DNA of 64,000 nucleotides, from contig NC_022538.1 of the NCBI RefSeq assembly GCF_000968055.1, positions 1,337,499 to 1,401,498 of the forward strand, given 5' to 3'. The notes beneath the pieces are model-generated. The model saw only the letters and a list, made by a program, of their open reading frames with translations. It was not told the DNA's origin and did no database searches. The translations under genes were made by a program, and so were the position numbers. Each line of letters opens with the position of its first letter. The stretch's first letter is position 1. Positions 19,068-27,568 of the stretch are shown here, in pieces. The DNA is from Alteracholeplasma palmae J233 (lineage in GTDB: Bacteria; Bacillota_I; Bacilli_A; Acholeplasmatales; Acholeplasmataceae).

Positions 19068-19598
19068 TTAGTATAGACTCTCATCAATTAGTTCTTCAAG
19101 CATAGCATCGTATGTATCTCCGTCTATTTCATGTTGAACTATTTTTTCTGCAGCTGAGAAAGCTACTTCTTTTATCATTTTTTTGATCTTATCGTTAGAT
19201 TCTCTGATTTCTTGTTGAATATCTAATTCTACTTGATCCAAACGTCTTTTAGCTTCTAATCTTGCTTCAGCAATAATATGTTCTTTTTCTTCTTGTGCTT
19301 CTAAAGATAGAGCTTTTTTAATTTCTTGTGCTTCAGTTTTTACTAATTCATATTCTTTAACTGTTTCTTGTTTTAATTGTTGTAATCGTTCTTTTTCATA
19401 TTTAGTTTCATAAAGCTCTTTATTTAAAGCCTCTTGTCTTTTTTCTAAATAATTAGTAATTGGTTTCCATAATAAAAAGCGAATAACTAAAAACAATACA
19501 ACTGTAGCTAATAATTGCCAAACAATCATTTGCCAGTTTTCAAATATAGAACTAAGTTCTTCCATTAGTTGTTCAATAAGTTTATCTAAAAACTCCAT
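19068..19598 (-). CDS. atpF: F-type ATP synthase b subunit
   Basis: Peripheral stalk. One membrane helix (about 25-43) followed by a long charged coiled coil to about residue 160, as expected for b. 176 residues. It directly abuts atpH. Confidence 0.93.
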   Translation of the reverse strand: MEFLDKLIEQLMEELSSIFENWQMIVWQLLATVVLFLVIRFLLWKPITNYLEKRQEALNKELYETKYEKERLQQLKQETVKEYELVKTEAQEIKKALSLEAQEEKEHIIAEARLEAKRRLDQVELDIQQEIRESNDKIKKMIKEVAFSAAEKIVQHEIDGDTYDAMLEELIDESLY

Positions 19599-19616
19599 TT
19601 ACATCATTCCTTTTTA

Positions 19617-19892
19617 TTATTTTGTAGTAAGAATAAAGGCGATAATTAAAGCGTAAATACCTGATGTTTCAACAATTGCTTGTCCTAGAACCATTGTTCC
19701 CATGATTTTACCTGATGCTTCTGGTTGGCGCCCGATTGCTTCAACGGCTTTCATTGCAGCTAAACCTTGCCCGATACCAGCAAACCCTGCTGTTAAAATT
19801 GCAATTGCTGCTCCTAAATAAGCAACTCCACTATCTGTAATTCCAGAAGCTACTCCTTCTGCAAATGTATTTAAAATTATTAATAAATTCAT
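19617..19892 (-). CDS. atpE: F-type ATP synthase c subunit, Na+-type binding residues
   Basis: Forms the membrane rotor ring. Two membrane helices joined by the polar RQPE loop (55-58). The ion-binding residues read Gln42 in helix 1 and Glu75-Thr76-Ser77 plus Tyr80 in helix 2, embedded in TMVLGQAIVETSGIY. This closely parallels the Na+-binding c subunit of Ilyobacter tartaricus (Gln32, Glu65, Ser66, Thr67, Tyr70). Na+ rather than H+ coupling is therefore predicted. The ATG at 19892, after AAGTGA, is preferred over an upstream in-frame GTG. Confidence 0.95.
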   Translation of the reverse strand: MNLLIILNTFAEGVASGITDSGVAYLGAAIAILTAGFAGIGQGLAAMKAVEAIGRQPEASGKIMGTMVLGQAIVETSGIYALIIAFILTTK

Positions 19893-19930
19893 ATTTTTCA
19901 CTTAACCTTTCATTTTTAATTTATTATTTT

Positions 19931-20602
19931 CTAATTAATTTCTAACTCTAAATCTGATGTCTCAAGCTTTCCAGCTGAAAAGACGACTGTTAACATAACA
20001 AATACTAATGTTTGAATGGTCCCAAAGCCAATATCAAATATTAATTGAACCGGTGGTGCAACAATAATTGAAAACCATCCTGTAAGTTGATAGACTAGTC
20101 CAACTAAAACAGCACCACTTGCGATATTACCAAAAAGACGCAATGTCATTGACAATAATGGCATGAAATCACTTAATAAATTCAGTGGGAAAATAAAGAC
20201 AATTGGTTCTCCAAGTGTTTTAATATGTCTCCACTTTCTACTTACAATCCCTGTAGATTGTACGATAAAGAATGAGAAAAGTGCTAAAGCTGCGGTAATA
20301 GTTGTATATTTGGTCGGTGTATCTAGTGCAAATAATCCTGAGATGTTAGATAAGAAAACTGTAACAGCTAAGGTTAAAACAAGTGGACTCACATATTTCC
20401 AGTGCTTACCTATGTTTCCTTTAATAAATTTATTAAAGGCATCAATTCCAACTATAAATGCTGTTAAAAACTTTGATGGTTTATCTCCCACCTTAAGTTT
20501 TCTAATTTTAATATTAACAATTAAAGAAATAATTGTTACAAATATAACGATTATAATTGTGGTCCACATATACATAGGAATTCCAAATAGTGTACCTCTC
20601 AA
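19931..20602 (-). CDS. atpB: F-type ATP synthase a subunit
   Basis: Membrane stator with the ion channel. 223 residues and about five to six membrane helices. The essential Arg is in SMTLRLFGNIASG (Arg155), followed by the last helix bundle. The start appears to be a TTG overlapping the TGA of the upstream gene, with GGAGG ten bases before. Confidence 0.93.
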   Translation of the reverse strand: MRGTLFGIPMYMWTTIIIVIFVTIISLIVNIKIRKLKVGDKPSKFLTAFIVGIDAFNKFIKGNIGKHWKYVSPLVLTLAVTVFLSNISGLFALDTPTKYTTITAALALFSFFIVQSTGIVSRKWRHIKTLGEPIVFIFPLNLLSDFMPLLSMTLRLFGNIASGAVLVGLVYQLTGWFSIIVAPPVQLIFDIGFGTIQTLVFVMLTVVFSAGKLETSDLELEIN

Positions 20603-20979
20603 ATGACTAAACCCTCCTTTTCTCTATAAAATGCTTTATATATATAAATACCTACTTTGATTGATAGAAAACCAACCGCTGAGGCGATATATGATTTTAG
20701 TAATAACGTTTGATTGTTTCTATTGATCAATAGTATAAGCAATAAAACAACGATATTAATGCTATTTCTTATCAATATATTTATTAGCATTTTTTTATTT
20801 GTGATTTTTTCTGGTGTCTTTTCCAACAATGTTAGAATAAAAAAATTAATGATATTAGCAAATACTGAAATTAAAAACCAAAGAGTGATTTCTCTAACGA
20901 AAATAAGAATAGGAACCAAAAGAATACCTGCATAAATAATTGCAAATCTAAAAATCAACTGATTGCGCTTTTTCATCAT
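20599..20979 (-). CDS. atpI: AtpI-like membrane protein
   Basis: A 126-residue protein with four hydrophobic segments placed directly before atpB, the usual location of atpI, which helps assembly of the c ring. Sequence conservation in this family is low, so the assignment rests on position, size and topology. Confidence 0.7.
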   Translation of the reverse strand: MMKKRNQLIFRFAIIYAGILLVPILIFVREITLWFLISVFANIINFFILTLLEKTPEKITNKKMLINILIRNSINIVVLLLILLINRNNQTLLLKSYIASAVGFLSIKVGIYIYKAFYREKEGLVI

Positions 20980-21223
20980 TTTCTTCTTTTTGTTTTAATG
21001 CTTCTTTTCGTCTTTTTTCATATATATTTTCAGTTTTTATATATTGGTATATAAGTACCATTCCTGAAAATAGCCCAATAACAAGTCCAACTCCTGCATA
21101 AATTGCTGTTTTAGTACTATCGGCTTTAGTTACTTTTGCAATGAATAGCCCCAAGATACCACCACCTAATAAGGTGGCGATAATTTGGGTAGCTACTGCA
21201 TAAGCTTTAAATCCTTTTTTCAT
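20948..21223 (-). CDS. AtpZ-like two-helix membrane protein
   Basis: 91 residues: two membrane helices (about 9-29 and 40-60) with glycine-rich faces, then a charged tail. This matches the AtpZ family (putative F0F1 subunit, proposed Mg2+/Ca2+ transporter) often found at the head of atp operons. It overlaps both the upp stop (four bases) and the atpI-like start (about 30 bases), so it is strongly coupled. Confidence 0.7.
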   Translation of the reverse strand: MKKGFKAYAVATQIIATLLGGGILGLFIAKVTKADSTKTAIYAGVGLVIGLFSGMVLIYQYIKTENIYEKRRKEALKQKEENDEKAQSVDF

Positions 21224-21846
21224 TTAGTACCAAATAATCTATCTCCACAATCTCCAAGACCAGGAACAATATATCCTTCTTCATTAAGATGTGAATCAAG
21301 AGCTGCTAAGTAGATATCTACATCTGGATGATCTTCTTGAAGTTTTTTAATACCTTCTGGAGTTCCAACTAATCCTACGTAACGGATATTGTAAATACCT
21401 CTATCTTTTAAAATTGTGATTGCTGCTGAAGCAGAACCACCTGTGGCAAGCATTGGGTCTACTACTAAAACTAAACTCTCTTTGATATCAGTTGGGAATT
21501 TTGCATAATATGTGTGTGGTTGTAACGTTTCTTCATCTCTATATAAACCAATGTGTCCAATCTTAGCATGTGGAATCATGTCATGAATACCATCTACCAT
21601 ACCAAGTCCTGCTCTAAGAATTGGGACAATAACTATTTTTTTAGCAAGTTCGAATCCATCTACTCTACAAACAGGTGATTCAACTACTTTTGGTACTGTT
21701 TCAAAATCTCTTGATATTTCATAAGTGATAAGCCCACCAATTTCTGACACGCTTTCTCTAAATTGTTTTGAACCTGTGTTTTTATCTCTAATAATTGTCA
21801 TTTTATGATCGATTAATGGGTGATTTAATACTACTACTTTACTCAT
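21220..21846 (-). CDS. upp: Uracil phosphoribosyltransferase
   Basis: Salvages uracil to UMP with PRPP. The 208 residues include the PRPP-binding motif [11 protein letters not shown] near 130 and the uracil-binding C-terminus with [12 protein letters not shown]. Length and position (rpiB-upp-atp) match Bacillus relatives. Confidence 0.96.
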   Translation of the reverse strand: MSKVVVLNHPLIDHKMTIIRDKNTGSKQFRESVSEIGGLITYEISRDFETVPKVVESPVCRVDGFELAKKIVIVPILRAGLGMVDGIHDMIPHAKIGHIGLYRDEETLQPHTYYAKFPTDIKESLVLVVDPMLATGGSASAAITILKDRGIYNIRYVGLVGTPEGIKKLQEDHPDVDIYLAALDSHLNEEGYIVPGLGDCGDRLFGTK

Positions 21847-21848
21847 AT

Positions 21849-22283
21849 TTAGTTTTCCTCTTCTTCTAGTTTATCAAGCCTTTTTTGATGTCTTTGTTCA
21901 AATGTAGCATTTAAAAATGCATCCACAATCTTATAAGCATCCTTTGTTGAAGTGGTTCTTCCACCTAATGCAATTACATTTGCATTATTGTGTTCTTTTG
22001 CGAGTTTGCCTGTTAATTCATCATAAACTAACGCTGCTCTAACACCTTTTACTTTGTTTGCGGCGATACTAATTCCTATACCTGTTCCACAAACTACGAT
22101 TCCTAGATCAGCGCTTTTTTCGACTACTGCATGTCCTACTTTTTTTCCGTAATCGGGATAATCAACGCTGTCCTCACTGTTTGTACCTAGATCTAAAACT
22201 TCAATTTTTTTAGAACTAAGATATGTTTTTAGTTCTTCTTTGAGTTTAAATCCAGCATGGTCACTGCCAAGAGCTATTTTCAT
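21849..22283 (-). CDS. rpiB: Ribose-5-phosphate isomerase B
   Basis: Interconverts ribose-5-phosphate and ribulose-5-phosphate. The 144 residues start with the [14 protein letters not shown] signature and have the active-site Cys in [15 protein letters not shown] near 65. First gene of the long operon that continues through upp and atp. Confidence 0.94.
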   Translation of the reverse strand: MKIALGSDHAGFKLKEELKTYLSSKKIEVLDLGTNSEDSVDYPDYGKKVGHAVVEKSADLGIVVCGTGIGISIAANKVKGVRAALVYDELTGKLAKEHNNANVIALGGRTTSTKDAYKIVDAFLNATFEQRHQKRLDKLEEEEN

Positions 22284-22312
22284 TTGATTCCTCCATATTT
22301 TTTTATACTTTT

Positions 22313-22321
22313 ATTATAGCA
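22313..22321 (-). promoter_or_regulatory. Extended -10 promoter of the rpiB-upp-atp operon
   Basis: TGC directly before TATAAT on the minus strand, 30 bases before the rpiB ATG; the -35 is weak. Confidence 0.6.
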
Positions 22322-22390
22322 TAATAATATTTTTTTATTTGCTATATATAAAAATGTTTTTCGGTTTTCATGGTCATTTATCTATCTGTC

Positions 22391-22687
22391 TTAACTTTCT
22401 TCTAATTGTAATTCTAAAATGATTTTAGGATTCTGATGAATAAGATAAACAAGCCGTGCTGCTGGTCCTAATAATGGATTTTTGCCTTGTTCCCACTTTT
22501 CAATTGTTTTTTTTGAGACGCCCAATACCTTAGCTAGTTGAAGTTGAGTTAAATGTAATTCATGTCTGAATTTTTTTAGAAATTCACTATCTACTTTTTT
22601 AAATATTTCTGTTTCATGAAGATTATTCTTTTCTTCTTTTTTCTCTTCAATCCACTTTTTTAAACTAGATTTAGATTTCATTTTCAC
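22391..22687 (-). CDS. XRE-family DNA-binding protein
   Basis: A 98-residue protein with a charged N-terminal stretch (1-35) and an XRE helix-turn-helix (about 40-95): LTQLQLAKVLGVSKKTIEKWEQGK. It resembles the HigA/MqsA antitoxin type, but no toxin partner is next to it. The nearest upstream gene is the Fic enzyme, about 120 bases away with its own terminator. A 13-base palindrome at its own promoter suggests autorepression. Confidence 0.8.
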   Translation of the reverse strand: MKMKSKSSLKKWIEEKKEEKNNLHETEIFKKVDSEFLKKFRHELHLTQLQLAKVLGVSKKTIEKWEQGKNPLLGPAARLVYLIHQNPKIILELQLEES

Positions 22688-22700
22688 CCTTCTTTCTAAA

Positions 22701-22716
22701 CCCTATTTAATAGGAC
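22701..22716. promoter_or_regulatory. Candidate operator palindrome for the XRE protein
   Basis: CCTATTTAATAGG, a near-perfect palindrome located just downstream of the -10, about where transcription starts. A second half-site (CCTATTTT) begins at 22752, upstream of the -35. Autoregulation is inferred from position. Confidence 0.5.
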
Positions 22717-22722
22717 ATTTCC

Positions 22723-22751
22723 ATTTTAGCATGATAATCAATAAATAACAA
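22723..22751 (-). promoter_or_regulatory. Promoter of the XRE gene
   Basis: TTGTTA, 17 bases, TAAAAT, with TGC before the -10. Confidence 0.7.
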
Positions 22752-22763
22752 CCTATTTTGCTT

Positions 22764-22800
22764 ATAAAAAACAGTGCTTAAAATCATCCTTATTTAAGCA
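22764..22800 (-). terminator. Terminator of the fic gene
   Basis: GCTTAAA/TTTAAGC stem with a short A/T-rich loop and TTTTTT after a four-base gap. Confidence 0.7.
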
Positions 22801-22810
22801 GCTATTTTAT

Positions 22811-24007
22811 TTATATTGTTAATTTATCTAAGTTTATCTGATACAGATTTTTATGCCCATCTTTTTGTTTTACAATCAAATCTTTCTTGATAAATGAAGA
22901 AACAGTTTTTCTAGTCCATATTTCTGACATCTTAGAATTTTCAGCTAATTCTTTTAGTCCCATTCCATCATTTGAAAATAATATGTTTTGTACCAATATA
23001 AAAATAAGATTCTTTTCATTTTCACTGAATTCACTTTTATCTTTAATCATCTTTTCATAATAACCTAGTTTTTCTTGTTGCTCAGTTAAATTTTTAAGAA
23101 CATATTCAAAAGCATTCTTAATTATTTTTAAAAATATATAAACAAATGTTCCTAAATCACCTTTATTATATTTGCTGCTTGTTTTTTCAAATGCCTCATA
23201 ATATTCTTTTTTATTACTCTTAATTTGACTACTTATGTTAAACCCCATAATAGCCGTAAAATTATCACTCATTAAGGAGCTTGTAATAAATCTACTTACT
23301 CTACCATTTCCATTATAAAATGGATGTATATACCCAAAAAGATAATGAAACAAAGACATTCTAATAAGAATATCGTATTTATCATTATTTAGGATGTCTA
23401 AGGCTTGTGCCATGGTAGTGATAATCTCGCTTTCTGGTTTAACACCTTTATGAAGAACTGAACCACTTGCTTTATATATAAAAACATCACTTGCTCTAAA
23501 AACACTACCATCTAGAGCATCTTTAGGTTCATTTTCAATAACTTCTTTGCTAACAAGTTCATCAAATATTTTTCTAATATCCGTAGGATTTTTAAGTGGA
23601 ACCCGTTTATTTTCTAATAAAAACTTATATCTATTAACCATGCCGTATAATCTATCATGTTTTTTATCATTCATTTGATTCAGAATAGTATTAATTTCTT
23701 TTCTTGTACTGATGATACCTTCAATATCATTTGTACTTTTAATTTCTGATATTAAGGTATCTTTAATATATTTTTGTAAGGCAACAGTAGGAAGTTTTTC
23801 ATACACTTTTAAAACAGAACGATCGATTTGATAAATTTCTGATACTAATTTAAAATGTTCTGGATGTAGGTATAAAAAAGCATCATCACCATTTATCTTA
23901 AAATCAAACTTTTCAGTTGATTCAGAATTCAATCTTTGTTCATATATCTTTTGATAGTACTCTTTATTTTTAAAATATAACTGATATAAAGTCATAAATT
24001 CATTCAT
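22811..24007 (-). CDS. Fic domain protein (probable AMP-transferase) with inhibitory motif
   Basis: Fic enzymes transfer AMP or another nucleotide moiety to hydroxyl side chains of proteins. The 398 residues carry the catalytic loop HPFYNGNGR (228-236) and, upstream, TNDIEG (92-97), the [S/T]xxxE[G/N] inhibitory motif of class II Fic proteins that act in cis. The C-terminal part (about 320-398) looks like a winged helix, with KELAENSKMSEIWTRKTV. The ATG at 24007 is preferred because AAAGG lies eight bases upstream; a longer ORF extends 17 codons further. Target unknown. Confidence 0.87.
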   Translation of the reverse strand: MNEFMTLYQLYFKNKEYYQKIYEQRLNSESTEKFDFKINGDDAFLYLHPEHFKLVSEIYQIDRSVLKVYEKLPTVALQKYIKDTLISEIKSTNDIEGIISTRKEINTILNQMNDKKHDRLYGMVNRYKFLLENKRVPLKNPTDIRKIFDELVSKEVIENEPKDALDGSVFRASDVFIYKASGSVLHKGVKPESEIITTMAQALDILNNDKYDILIRMSLFHYLFGYIHPFYNGNGRVSRFITSSLMSDNFTAIMGFNISSQIKSNKKEYYEAFEKTSSKYNKGDLGTFVYIFLKIIKNAFEYVLKNLTEQQEKLGYYEKMIKDKSEFSENEKNLIFILVQNILFSNDGMGLKELAENSKMSEIWTRKTVSSFIKKDLIVKQKDGHKNLYQINLDKLTI

Positions 24008-24114
24008 TATTATCATCCTTTTTATTTTAAACTGATATTTATTACTATATAATATCATATTAAACGTTTTTTTCTAGTTAATTACCAATATTTATTCCTT
24101 TATTTAAAAAAACA

Positions 24115-24147
24115 ATAAAAAAGACATACAATTTAAATTTGTATGTC
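24115..24147 (-). terminator. Terminator of typA
   Basis: GACATACAA/TTGTATGTC 9-bp stem followed by six Ts on the minus strand. Confidence 0.88.
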
Positions 24148-24155
24148 TATCATTA

Positions 24156-25955
24156 TTATCTATTTTTTTTACGTTCGTTAGCACTTAAATACATTTTTCT
24201 AATTCTAATGCTTAACGGAGTGATTTCAACTAATTCATCATCATTAATAAATTCTAAACAAGCTTCTAAACTCATTGTTTTAGGTTTCTTTAAAACAACT
24301 GTTGAGTCTTTACCTGCAGAACGCATATTAGTAAGTTGTTTTTCTTGTACAACGTTTACAACTAAATCGATATCTTTATTAGATTCTCCAACTACCATAC
24401 CTTCGTATACTGAAGTTCTTGGATCAACGAACATGATACCACGATCTTCTAATCTTCCTAAGGCATATGCAGTTGTCATACCACTACTCATTGAAATTAA
24501 AGCACCTAGTGTTCTGTTACCAACTGTCGCATGAACCATTGGTCTGTAATCTAAATAAACATGGTTTAATGTTCCATAACCTTTTGTAGAAGTTAAGAAT
24601 TGTGTCATTAATCCGATTAATCCTCTTGATGGCATAACATAATGAATTCTACTTTGAGAACCAATTTGTTCCATCTTGATTAAATCTGCTTTTCTTTCTC
24701 CTAGAAGTTCGATAACTGTTCCCATACTTTCTGTTGGACAGTCAACTTGTACTTCTTCGTATGGCTCACATTTAACGCCATCAATTTCTCTAATAATAAC
24801 TTTAGGTCTTGAAACTTGGAATTCATAACCTTCTCTTCTCATTGTTTCAATTAAGATTCCTAAGTGTAATTCACCTCTACCTGAAACAGTCCATGACTCA
24901 GCACCTGATTCTCTATCTACTTTTAAGCTGACATCTTTTTGTGTTTCACGATAAAGTCTTTCATCTATTTTAGATGCGGTAACAAATTTACCTTCTTTAC
25001 CAGCGAATGGACTATTGTTAGTTGAGAATGTCATTTGCACTGTTGGTTCATCAATGTGTAGTAAAGGAAGTGCTTCTTCGTTTCCTACAGCAGTAATTGT
25101 ATCACCAACATGAATATCTGCTAAACCGGAGATTGCTACAATATCTCCAGCATCTGCTGTTTCAGCTTCAACTCTATTTAATCCAACAAAACGATAAATT
25201 TTTTGAATTCTAAATTGTTTAATTGAACCATCAGCTTTAATAACACTTACTTGTTCATTTAATTTTAATTGTCCACGGTGAATTTTACCAATACCCATTC
25301 TACCTACATATTCGTTATAATCGATTAATGCTGGTTGGAATTGAAGTGGTCCTTGTTTAGCATCTGGTGCTGGTACATATTTAACAATTGTATCTAATAA
25401 AGGTGCCATATCAACAGCTGTTGTAAAATCTTCACTTAATGTTGATAACCCTTGTAATCCTGATGCATATACAACAGGGAATTCTAATTGTTCTTCTGAT
25501 GCGTTTAAATCAATAAATAAATCAAATACTTGATTTAAAGCATTAAGAGGATCAGCAAAAGGTCTATCTACTTTGTTAATAACCACGATAGGTTTTAAAT
25601 TTTGTTCTAATGCTTTTCTTAATACGAATTTAGTTTGTGGCATAACACCATCTTTAGCGTCTACTAAAAGTAAAACACCATCAACCATTTTCATAATACG
25701 TTCTACTTCACCACCAAAGTCAGCATGACCTGGTGTATCAAGAACATTAATTCTATAATCATTGTAGATAATAGAAGTTGTCTTAGCTAAAATAGTAATA
25801 CCGCGTTCACGTTCAATATCATTACTATCCATTACTCTGGTTTGAATTTGTTGGTTCTCTCTTAAAGTTTGACTTTGTTTTAAAAGTTGATCCACTAGGG
25901 TAGTTTTACCATGGTCAACGTGCGCAATAATTGCTATATTTCTAATTTTTTCCAT
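24156..25955 (-). CDS. typA: Ribosome-associated GTPase TypA/BipA
   Basis: A translational GTPase that binds the ribosome and aids 50S assembly under stress. The G-domain motifs are complete: HVDHGKTTL near 11-19, RGITI, DTPGHADF, NKVDR. EF-G-like domains III and V and the TypA-specific C-terminal domain follow (TVGNRTLGALISM region). 599 residues, slightly shorter than usual. Monocistronic with its own terminator. Confidence 0.95.
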   Translation of the reverse strand: MEKIRNIAIIAHVDHGKTTLVDQLLKQSQTLRENQQIQTRVMDSNDIERERGITILAKTTSIIYNDYRINVLDTPGHADFGGEVERIMKMVDGVLLLVDAKDGVMPQTKFVLRKALEQNLKPIVVINKVDRPFADPLNALNQVFDLFIDLNASEEQLEFPVVYASGLQGLSTLSEDFTTAVDMAPLLDTIVKYVPAPDAKQGPLQFQPALIDYNEYVGRMGIGKIHRGQLKLNEQVSVIKADGSIKQFRIQKIYRFVGLNRVEAETADAGDIVAISGLADIHVGDTITAVGNEEALPLLHIDEPTVQMTFSTNNSPFAGKEGKFVTASKIDERLYRETQKDVSLKVDRESGAESWTVSGRGELHLGILIETMRREGYEFQVSRPKVIIREIDGVKCEPYEEVQVDCPTESMGTVIELLGERKADLIKMEQIGSQSRIHYVMPSRGLIGLMTQFLTSTKGYGTLNHVYLDYRPMVHATVGNRTLGALISMSSGMTTAYALGRLEDRGIMFVDPRTSVYEGMVVGESNKDIDLVVNVVQEKQLTNMRSAGKDSTVVLKKPKTMSLEACLEFINDDELVEITPLSIRIRKMYLSANERKKNR

Positions 25956-26004
25956 TTTCTTCTCTACTTTCCTTTAGAATTATACCATATTTTTTGTAAA
26001 TATT

Positions 26005-26033
26005 AATAAAAAAACGTTTCATAAAAACGTTTT
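26005..26033 (-). terminator. Terminator of the ABC-prfA-prmC-tsaC unit
   Basis: AAAACGTTT/AAACGTTTT stem with a T-run after it, about 135 bases past the tsaC stop. The intervening 26034-26168 holds no convincing gene. Confidence 0.75.
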
Positions 26034-26168
26034 TAATTAAGTTCAACTTTTTTGTTTTATATAAGTTCTTCTTTTAATACGTATAATTCTTATGAGTTTC
26101 TTCTTTTCTTATTACAAATTAAGTTAGAAATACCCTATCATTTTCATCATAACTTACATAAAAGTTTT

Positions 26169-26717
26169 CTATCTTAAAATATCTTCTATCATTTTTTTAG
26201 TAATGATGCCTTCTCTAATCACTTCTAAGCCATTAGTCAAATCTATTACAGTAGAGGCAAGTTCTAATATTTTTTCATTATTAGGGTAGATTGCGCTCAC
26301 TTCTTTGTTATAAACAGCTTTGATTTCTTCGTAATCATTTAAAGGTGCTTCGCCACTTTTATTTACCGATGTTGTCTTTAAAGGCCCATTTTTTCTAATC
26401 AATTCTAATGCTAGTGGGTGGTTAGGAATTCTTACACCGATTGTTTTTTCAAATGTTTCACTCTCATAAGAATATTTTGTTTTTAGAATCAGCGTAAGCG
26501 CTCCTGGCCAAAATGCTTCTGCTAGTTTTTTAATGTCATCTGTTACATAAGCAAATTCAGAGATTTGTTCTATATTAGCACATAAAACCGCAATAGGTTT
26601 ATCAAAATCTCTACCTTTAATTTTATATATTTTCTTGATTGCCTTATGGTCTAAAAGTCTTGCCCCTATGCCATAAACGGTATCTGTAGGAAATATAATT
26701 ACATCGCCTTTTTTCAT
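26169..26717 (-). CDS. tsaC: Threonylcarbamoyl-AMP synthase, short form
   Basis: Makes threonylcarbamoyl-adenylate for the t6A37 modification of tRNA. The 182 residues have the YrdC/Sua5 fold motifs: FPTDTVYGIG near 9-18, KGRDFDKPIAVL near 34 and TTSVNKSGEAP near 116. The C-terminal Sua5 domain is absent, so this is the short TsaC type. It overlaps prmC by four bases, as in many Firmicutes. Confidence 0.92.
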   Translation of the reverse strand: MKKGDVIIFPTDTVYGIGARLLDHKAIKKIYKIKGRDFDKPIAVLCANIEQISEFAYVTDDIKKLAEAFWPGALTLILKTKYSYESETFEKTIGVRIPNHPLALELIRKNGPLKTTSVNKSGEAPLNDYEEIKAVYNKEVSAIYPNNEKILELASTVIDLTNGLEVIREGIITKKMIEDILR

Positions 26718-27565
26718 GATAATACGCCTCCAAGACCAATAAATGTAAATCGGTCTTTTCCTTGTAAATCTTCTTTTTGAATAATGATTGCGTCACTAAA
26801 ATATTTTTCTGCTATTTTTCTAATCGCTTCTTTTTGTTGGTAACCGTGTTCAAATGCAATTAAAGCTTTTTCTTTTAAATAAGGTCTAGCGTTTTTTAAA
26901 ATAAGTTCGTAAAAATCCAGTCCTTCTTCACCACCGAATAATGCTACATGAGGCTCTTTATCAACTATTTTGTCTACTTTTTCTAAGTCAGGGATATAAG
27001 GTGGGTTAGACACTAATATATCATATTGACCTTTAGCTTCTTTAAATAAATCACTTACTTTAAAATCAACGTTTGATTCTAATGCTTTATTATTTCTTTT
27101 TGCGACTTCGATTGCTTCACTACTTATATCTAATCCTTCAATTTTCATTTTAGGCTCTTCTAATGCTAAACTGATAGTAATGCATCCACTGCCACAGCCA
27201 AGATCAATTGCTTTAATTGTTTCTAGTTTTTCAAAATATGTATCAGAATAAATAAGTACTTGTTCAACTAATTCTTCTGTTTCTCTTCTAGGTATTAAGA
27301 CATTATGATCAACAATAAATTTTCTACCATAAAAATAGGAATATCCTAAGATATGTTGAATAGGAATATCTTTATAAAGATAATCTTTATATTTTTCTTC
27401 AAATAAGTTTAATAACATCGGATCTGCTTGTTCTTTATATTTAATATAAAATTCAGAAGGTGTATATCCAGATAGTTCCATTAATAATAGTTTGATTGCT
27501 TCTGGTTCTTTATCTGTATTTTCTGCTTCTTTGATTGCTTCTAATAAAGCTTTTTCTAAAGTCAT
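26714..27565 (-). CDS. prmC: Release factor glutamine methyltransferase
   Basis: Methylates the glutamine of the GGQ motif in release factors. The 283 residues have a helical N-domain and a SAM-binding domain with DLGCGSGC near 121 and the NPPYIP catalytic motif near 187. It lies three bases after its substrate gene prfA, the classic arrangement. Confidence 0.95.
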   Translation of the reverse strand: MTLEKALLEAIKEAENTDKEPEAIKLLLMELSGYTPSEFYIKYKEQADPMLLNLFEEKYKDYLYKDIPIQHILGYSYFYGRKFIVDHNVLIPRRETEELVEQVLIYSDTYFEKLETIKAIDLGCGSGCITISLALEEPKMKIEGLDISSEAIEVAKRNNKALESNVDFKVSDLFKEAKGQYDILVSNPPYIPDLEKVDKIVDKEPHVALFGGEEGLDFYELILKNARPYLKEKALIAFEHGYQQKEAIRKIAEKYFSDAIIIQKEDLQGKDRFTFIGLGGVLS

Positions 27566-27568
27566 TTA

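Noticed and set aside
26034-26168. Short reading frame after tsaC (IENFYVSYDENDRVFLT then stop)
   Set aside because: It looks protein-like, but it has no start or SD of its own and overlaps the tsaC end in another frame; probably chance.
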